A stretch of DNA of 34,193 nucleotides, taken from positions 1 through 34,193 of the forward strand of contig JASEGZ010000021.1 of NCBI GenBank assembly GCA_030018935.1, in the 5' to 3' direction. How positions within the stretch are numbered: position 1 is the first letter of the stretch; each line of letters opens with the position of its first letter. This document shows positions 30,838 to 34,193 of the stretch, piece by piece. The stretch is from Syntrophales bacterium. Lineage in GTDB: Bacteria; Desulfobacterota; Syntrophia; Syntrophales; CG2-30-49-12. The notes under the pieces were generated by a model. That model was not told the DNA's origin. It saw nothing but the letters and a program-made list of their open reading frames with translations, and did no database searches. The position numbers were made by a program, and so were the translations under genes.

Positions 30838-32001
30838 ATGATGGCTGGCTTTGGTTTTACGGAGGAACAGGAGATGTTTCGGGAAACTGTGCAACGTTTC
30901 GCCCGGCGGGAACTTGCTCCAGGAGCAAAGGAGCGGGCAAAAAAGACGGACCGCCCGCTGGAATTGATAAAGAAAGTTGCTGACCAGGGACTGGTGGGAT
31001 TGGCCGTTCCCCAGAAATTTGGAGGTGGCGAGGCGGATTGGGTCACTGTTGGTATCGCTGTTGAAGAAATGTCGAAGGCCGATTTTGGTCTCGGCATGCT
31101 CCCGGTACTGCCCGGGCTGTTTTCCATACTTCTCACCCGCTATTGTTCAGAAGAGATGCAGCAGAGATACCTTCCCGCTATGGCTCGGGGGGAGTGTTCC
31201 GGTTGCTTTGCGATAACCGAGGCTGATTGTGGTTCGGATGTAGCTGCCATAAGGACAAAGGCTGTAAGAGATGGGGATCATTATATCATCAATGGCGAAA
31301 AAACTGGTGTCAGCGGTGGTATGGATGCACATGTCGCCGTGGCCCCGATCAAGACTAACCCTCAGGCTGGAGCTAAGGGGATTAGCATGTTCGTTCTTCC
31401 CCTTGACCTTCCCGGTGTAAGCAGGTCTCGAATTCCGGACATGGGTTTTAATCAGATAGGTCGAGGTACGTTATTCTTAGACAATGTGCGCCTACCGTTA
31501 GAGTATCGTATCGGCGAAGAAGGCAAAGGTTTTTACTTAATAATGGGGCAATTTGAAGTTTTACGGGTCTTTCTGTCAATAGCGGCTTTAGGACTTGCGC
31601 AGACTTCTCTTACAGAGGCAATTGAGTATGCAAAAATACGCAAAGCTTTTGATCGTCCGATAGTGCAGTTCGAAGGCGTTTCTTTCAAAATTGCGGAGCA
31701 TGCCACCTGGATTGAAGCGGCGAGGTTACTATGCTATCGAACCCTCTGGCTGGCTGATCAGGGCCTTGAACACAATAAAGAATCAGCGATGTGTAAATGG
31801 TTCTGCCCCGTGGTAGCTGTCAATGCCATTCATGATTCCCTGCTTATTCATGGGCATGTGGGTTACAGCGAGGAGCATCCCGTTGAGCAACGCCTGCGAG
31901 ACGCCATTGGTTTTGAGATGGCCGATGGAACGGCGAATATAATGAAGATCATCATCAGCCGGGAACTTGTAGGGAGGGAGTTCCTTCCAAGTGAGAGGTA
32001 A
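30838..32001 (+). CDS. Acyl-CoA dehydrogenase, possibly alicyclic acyl-CoA type
   Basis: A 387-residue FAD enzyme of the acyl-CoA dehydrogenase family, removing two hydrogens from an acyl-CoA and passing electrons to ETF. N-terminal helices (FTEEQEMFRETVQRFARREL), the flavin loop FAITEADCGSDVAAIRTKA, and the C-terminal domain (KIRKAFDRPIVQFEGVSFKIAEHA; IHGHVGYSEEHPVEQRLRDAIG) are clear. Where medium-chain enzymes have the catalytic glutamate in YEGT, this one reads EMADGTANIMKIIISRELVGREFLP, with D363. This ending resembles, from memory, cyclohexanecarboxyl-CoA dehydrogenases of anaerobic benzoate/alicyclic metabolism. ATG 30838 has AGGAGG just upstream. It stands alone behind a strong promoter, so the substrate cannot be told from neighbours. 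Confidence 0.85.
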   Translation: MMAGFGFTEEQEMFRETVQRFARRELAPGAKERAKKTDRPLELIKKVADQGLVGLAVPQKFGGGEADWVTVGIAVEEMSKADFGLGMLPVLPGLFSILLTRYCSEEMQQRYLPAMARGECSGCFAITEADCGSDVAAIRTKAVRDGDHYIINGEKTGVSGGMDAHVAVAPIKTNPQAGAKGISMFVLPLDLPGVSRSRIPDMGFNQIGRGTLFLDNVRLPLEYRIGEEGKGFYLIMGQFEVLRVFLSIAALGLAQTSLTEAIEYAKIRKAFDRPIVQFEGVSFKIAEHATWIEAARLLCYRTLWLADQGLEHNKESAMCKWFCPVVAVNAIHDSLLIHGHVGYSEEHPVEQRLRDAIGFEMADGTANIMKIIISRELVGREFLPSER

Positions 32002-32182
32002 TAGATCTTACGCTTTATAGCGTGTAGGAGACGAGAAAGCCTTTCAGAGTCTGGGAAAAGCTTCGTGACAGGAACAGGCTTCAGTAATGAGTAATAATAT
32101 AAATGTTGTATCCTACGGGAAAAAGGGGATAGATAAGGTAGGGGTGATGTTGAAAGGTCGAAGGAGAGAAGGAGGTATAAAT

Positions 32183-32701
32183 ATGTATTCAGAGATAGTC
32201 ATGGATCATTTTAAAAATCCGAGAAATGTCGGGAGAATGGAGGATGCGGATGGGATAGGGGAAGTCGGTAATCCTATCTGTGGCGATATGATGACCATTT
32301 CCATTAAGGTTAAAGATGGTCGTATTGATGATATCAAATTTTTAACTTTTGGTTGCGCGGCGGCCATTGCCGTCTCCAGTATGCTTACAGAAATGGCCAG
32401 GGGAAAGACAATGGAGGAGGCCAAAAAGATCACCAACAAATCGGTGGCTGAGGCTCTGGAAGGTCTCCCGAAAAACAAGCTCCATTGCTCGAATCTGGGG
32501 GCAGATGCTCTTCAACTTGCCATAAAAGACTATGAGGATAGGAAGGCAGGTAAAGCCAGGCCTCCGCAAAGGAGTGAAGACAAGCATGAGCACACCGAGG
32601 GGGCTACATGCAAGTGCCCCTACTGCGATGCAGACATGGAGGCTGAGTTAGAGTTCTGTACACATTGTGGCAGTGAGATAAAAGAGACAGTAGTTCACTG
32701 A
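32183..32701 (+). CDS. IscU-type Fe-S scaffold fused to a C-terminal zinc ribbon
   Basis: A 172-residue protein. Residues 1-120 are a NifU-N/IscU scaffold beginning MYSEIVMDHFKNPRNVG. The three cluster ligands are C33 (GNPICGDMM, with the conserved D35), C58 (TFGCAAAIAVSS) and C102 (LHCSNLGADAL). After a charged linker, residues 143-162 form a small zinc ribbon: C145-x2-C148 and C159-x2-C162 (CPYC ... CTHC). Classical IscU stops at about residue 128 and has no such tail. GGAGG precedes the ATG at 32183; a longer frame to 32087 is not supported. The IscS-like gene follows after 12 bases, so the pair is an operon. Fe-S assembly is the likely role. Confidence 0.88.
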   Translation: MYSEIVMDHFKNPRNVGRMEDADGIGEVGNPICGDMMTISIKVKDGRIDDIKFLTFGCAAAIAVSSMLTEMARGKTMEEAKKITNKSVAEALEGLPKNKLHCSNLGADALQLAIKDYEDRKAGKARPPQRSEDKHEHTEGATCKCPYCDADMEAELEFCTHCGSEIKETVVH

Positions 32702-32713
32702 GGAGAATTCGTG

Positions 32714-33889
32714 ATGAAGATAGTAAACCTGGATTATATATCGGGTAACCCCATGTTGCCGGAGATTCAGGAGGCCATGATTGAGGCCATCAAGGAAAAC
32801 TATGGCAACCCTTCCAGCTCCCACAGGTTAGGTGACCAGGCAACGGAGGCGCTGGAGCTGGCCCGGGAAAAGGTAGCCAGGCTGATTAATTGCGCATTAC
32901 CTGAAGAGATAGTTTTCACTTCCTGCGGAACCGAATCCATCAACCATGCCATAAAGGGGGTAGCCTTTGCCAGGACAGACAAGGGGAAACATATAGTCAC
33001 CTCCAACATTGAACATAATGCCGTTTTAAAGAGTCTGAGAAGATTGTTAAAGATGAACTACAGGGTAACTTCAGTCTCGGTAGATGAATACGGGATGGTA
33101 AATCCTGATGACGTGGCAAGGGCGATTACAGATGAAACCATCCTGGTAACAATCATGCATAGCAACAACGAGGTCGGCACAATTCAGCCGATAAAGGAAA
33201 TAGCACGTATTACCAGGGAAAAGAAGATACCCTTTCATTGTGATGCAGTAGCCTCGGTGGGGGTTGTGCCGGTTGATGTCCAGGAGCTGGGTGTAGATTT
33301 ACTGAGTTTTTCCGCCAATCAGTTCCATGGGCCGGCAGGTGTGGGTGGCCTCTATATCCGTAAAGGCATAAACCTTTCGCCATTGCTCGATGGAGGGGGC
33401 CAGGAAAATAACAGGAGGGCAGGAACGGAGAATCTGATCGGCATTATCGGGATGGGTGTAGCTGCCGAGATTGCCCGGCGAGAGATGGAATCACGCGTGA
33501 AACATGCAAAAAAATTAAAGGAAAGATTGATAAAGGGACTGAAGGAAGATATTGATGATATTATCATCAATGGTCATCCGGAACTCTCTCTGCCCAATCT
33601 CGTTTCCGTGTCTGTAAGGTACATCGAGGGGGAAAGCATTGTCCTCATGCTGGATGAAGACAATATCGCTGTTTCCACCAGATCGGCCTGTGCTTCGGGA
33701 GCCCTGAGGGCCTCGCACGTACTCCTTTCCATTGGGAGGGAATATGCCGATGCCCAGGGTACACTCGTGATAAGCTTCGGCCGGGATAGTACGGAGGCGG
33801 AGATTAACCTCTTCCTTGAGGTATTGAAAAAGGCGGTTGTCTTCCTGAGAAATATGTCCCCACTCTATCAGAAGGTCAACTCTAAGTAA
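32714..33889 (+). CDS. IscS/NifS-like protein lacking the PLP lysine
   Basis: A 391-residue class V aminotransferase-fold protein of the IscS/NifS family. Clear family segments are FTSCGTESINHAIKG, NIEHNAVL (H101, stacks on PLP in active enzymes), HSNNEVGTIQPI, HCDAVASVG (D177) and the active-site cysteine loop STRSACASGALRASHVL (C326). However, the Schiff-base motif, normally S-x-H-K-x-x-G-P-K-G, reads SANQFHGPAG (residues 200-209): His is N202 and the lysine is Q203. The Gln usually three residues after the Asp is A180, and ATTP near the N-terminus is SGNP. A normal cysteine desulfurase reaction looks unlikely. Archaeoglobus fulgidus IscS is a published case with the lysine replaced. The start is ATG 32714 (AGGAG upstream). 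Confidence 0.9.
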   Translation: MKIVNLDYISGNPMLPEIQEAMIEAIKENYGNPSSSHRLGDQATEALELAREKVARLINCALPEEIVFTSCGTESINHAIKGVAFARTDKGKHIVTSNIEHNAVLKSLRRLLKMNYRVTSVSVDEYGMVNPDDVARAITDETILVTIMHSNNEVGTIQPIKEIARITREKKIPFHCDAVASVGVVPVDVQELGVDLLSFSANQFHGPAGVGGLYIRKGINLSPLLDGGGQENNRRAGTENLIGIIGMGVAAEIARREMESRVKHAKKLKERLIKGLKEDIDDIIINGHPELSLPNLVSVSVRYIEGESIVLMLDEDNIAVSTRSACASGALRASHVLLSIGREYADAQGTLVISFGRDSTEAEINLFLEVLKKAVVFLRNMSPLYQKVNSK

Positions 33890-34004
33890 CACATCCTTGG
33901 AATGGTTTCAGAGGGAAGAAGAGAAGGCAGGTGGGGAAATCATGGAAGACAGCCAAAAGTTGCTTCAAGAGATGGGTGCCATACTGGTTAGATGAGGGGG
34001 GTGT

Positions 34005-34193
34005 GTGACGCTGCAAAGCAACCGAGAGATGAACAATTTTATCGTGACCGACGCGGCATTTTCTGACCGGAGGAACCAGGGTTTGTTTTGGGCTTTTTTT
34101 CGTGGGAGGAACATTATTGAGTTTCCCTGCCCCATAGCCCCTGTTTTTCATCAGATTGAAAGGTCTCTCGGCATGCTTCCGAATATTCCTGAC
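34005..34193 (+). CDS. Partial hypothetical protein, runs off the window
   Basis: The frame from GTG 34005 stays open to the last base (63 codons). A run GAGGGGGG ends about 4 bases before the GTG, a fair ribosome binding site; an ATG at 34029 is an alternative. The visible text includes MNNFIVTDAAFSDRRNQGLF, then WAFFRGRNIIEFPCPIAPVF. I do not recognise the family. It could be a real gene start or a chance frame; 33890-34004 contains nothing else convincing. Confidence 0.3.
   Translation, partial: MTLQSNREMNNFIVTDAAFSDRRNQGLFWAFFRGRNIIEFPCPIAPVFHQIERSLGMLPNIPD

Noticed and set aside
33882-34151. Minus-strand frame of 89 residues at the right edge
   Set aside because: Overlaps the iscS-like stop, lacks a ribosome binding site or recognisable motif, and competes with a plus-strand frame with a better start.
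1-34193. CRISPR array or insertion sequence
   Set aside because: No regularly spaced direct repeats with unique spacers and no transposase-like reading frame were seen; the heptamer arrays are contiguous and have no spacers.

Overview
This window looks like a chromosomal segment of a Gram-negative anaerobe of the Desulfobacterota (former Deltaproteobacteria), plausibly Syntrophales-like. The evidence is family content, not a database match: a siroheme-dependent heme pathway enzyme (AhbC), an AmmeMemoRadiSam radical-SAM protein, a complete outer-membrane/lipid A gene block, an acyl-CoA dehydrogenase of the kind used in syntrophic or alicyclic acid metabolism, and an unusual IscS/IscU pair.

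Layout. 1-0.9 kb: a BrnT-type toxin with its overlapping antitoxin, followed by a decayed C-terminal fragment of a type III restriction/helicase protein. 0.9-6.9 kb: tetrapyrrole and radical-SAM genes (ahbC-hemB, convergent greA, then moaA, a SAM methyltransferase and amrS) and a DUF2007-like gene. 6.9-9.1 kb: a remnant of the C-terminus of SMC directly upstream of ftsY, a PPP-family phosphatase, and tRNA-Arg(CCU) with its own promoter. 9.1-10.4 kb: a decayed 5'-nucleotidase-like metallophosphatase with two in-frame TGA codons, and an FmdB-type zinc ribbon protein too small to be obvious.

10.4-28.9 kb: a minus-strand, tightly packed block read in the order lysS, lolC/E, lolD, bamA, skp, lpxD, lpxA, gnnA-like, gnnB-like, lpxB, msbA, lpxK, waaF, gmhB, waaC, pagL-like, Trm112-like. 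Together these make lipid A, add the heptose core, flip lipid A (MsbA), sort lipoproteins (LolCDE) and fold outer-membrane proteins (BamA/Skp). The oxidoreductase-aminotransferase pair between lpxA and lpxB is the arrangement known for GnnA/GnnB. It predicts lipid A built partly or wholly on 2,3-diamino-2,3-dideoxyglucose. BamA carries an extra N-terminal domain before its POTRA repeats.

28.9-34.2 kb: ssb, tatA, a RodZ-like gene, an acyl-CoA dehydrogenase behind a strong promoter and a hairpin leader, then an IscU-type scaffold fused to a zinc ribbon and an IscS homologue. In the IscS homologue the PLP-binding lysine is glutamine and several other cofactor contacts are changed, while the active-site cysteine loop is kept. 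I regard this pair as the most unusual item here.

Several spacers carry arrays of a degenerate 7-bp repeat (mostly CAGNNNN). Four of the five loci are arranged as a forward run facing an inverted run. They sit next to ftsY, msbA/lpxB, lpxD/skp, skp/bamA and ssb/tatA.
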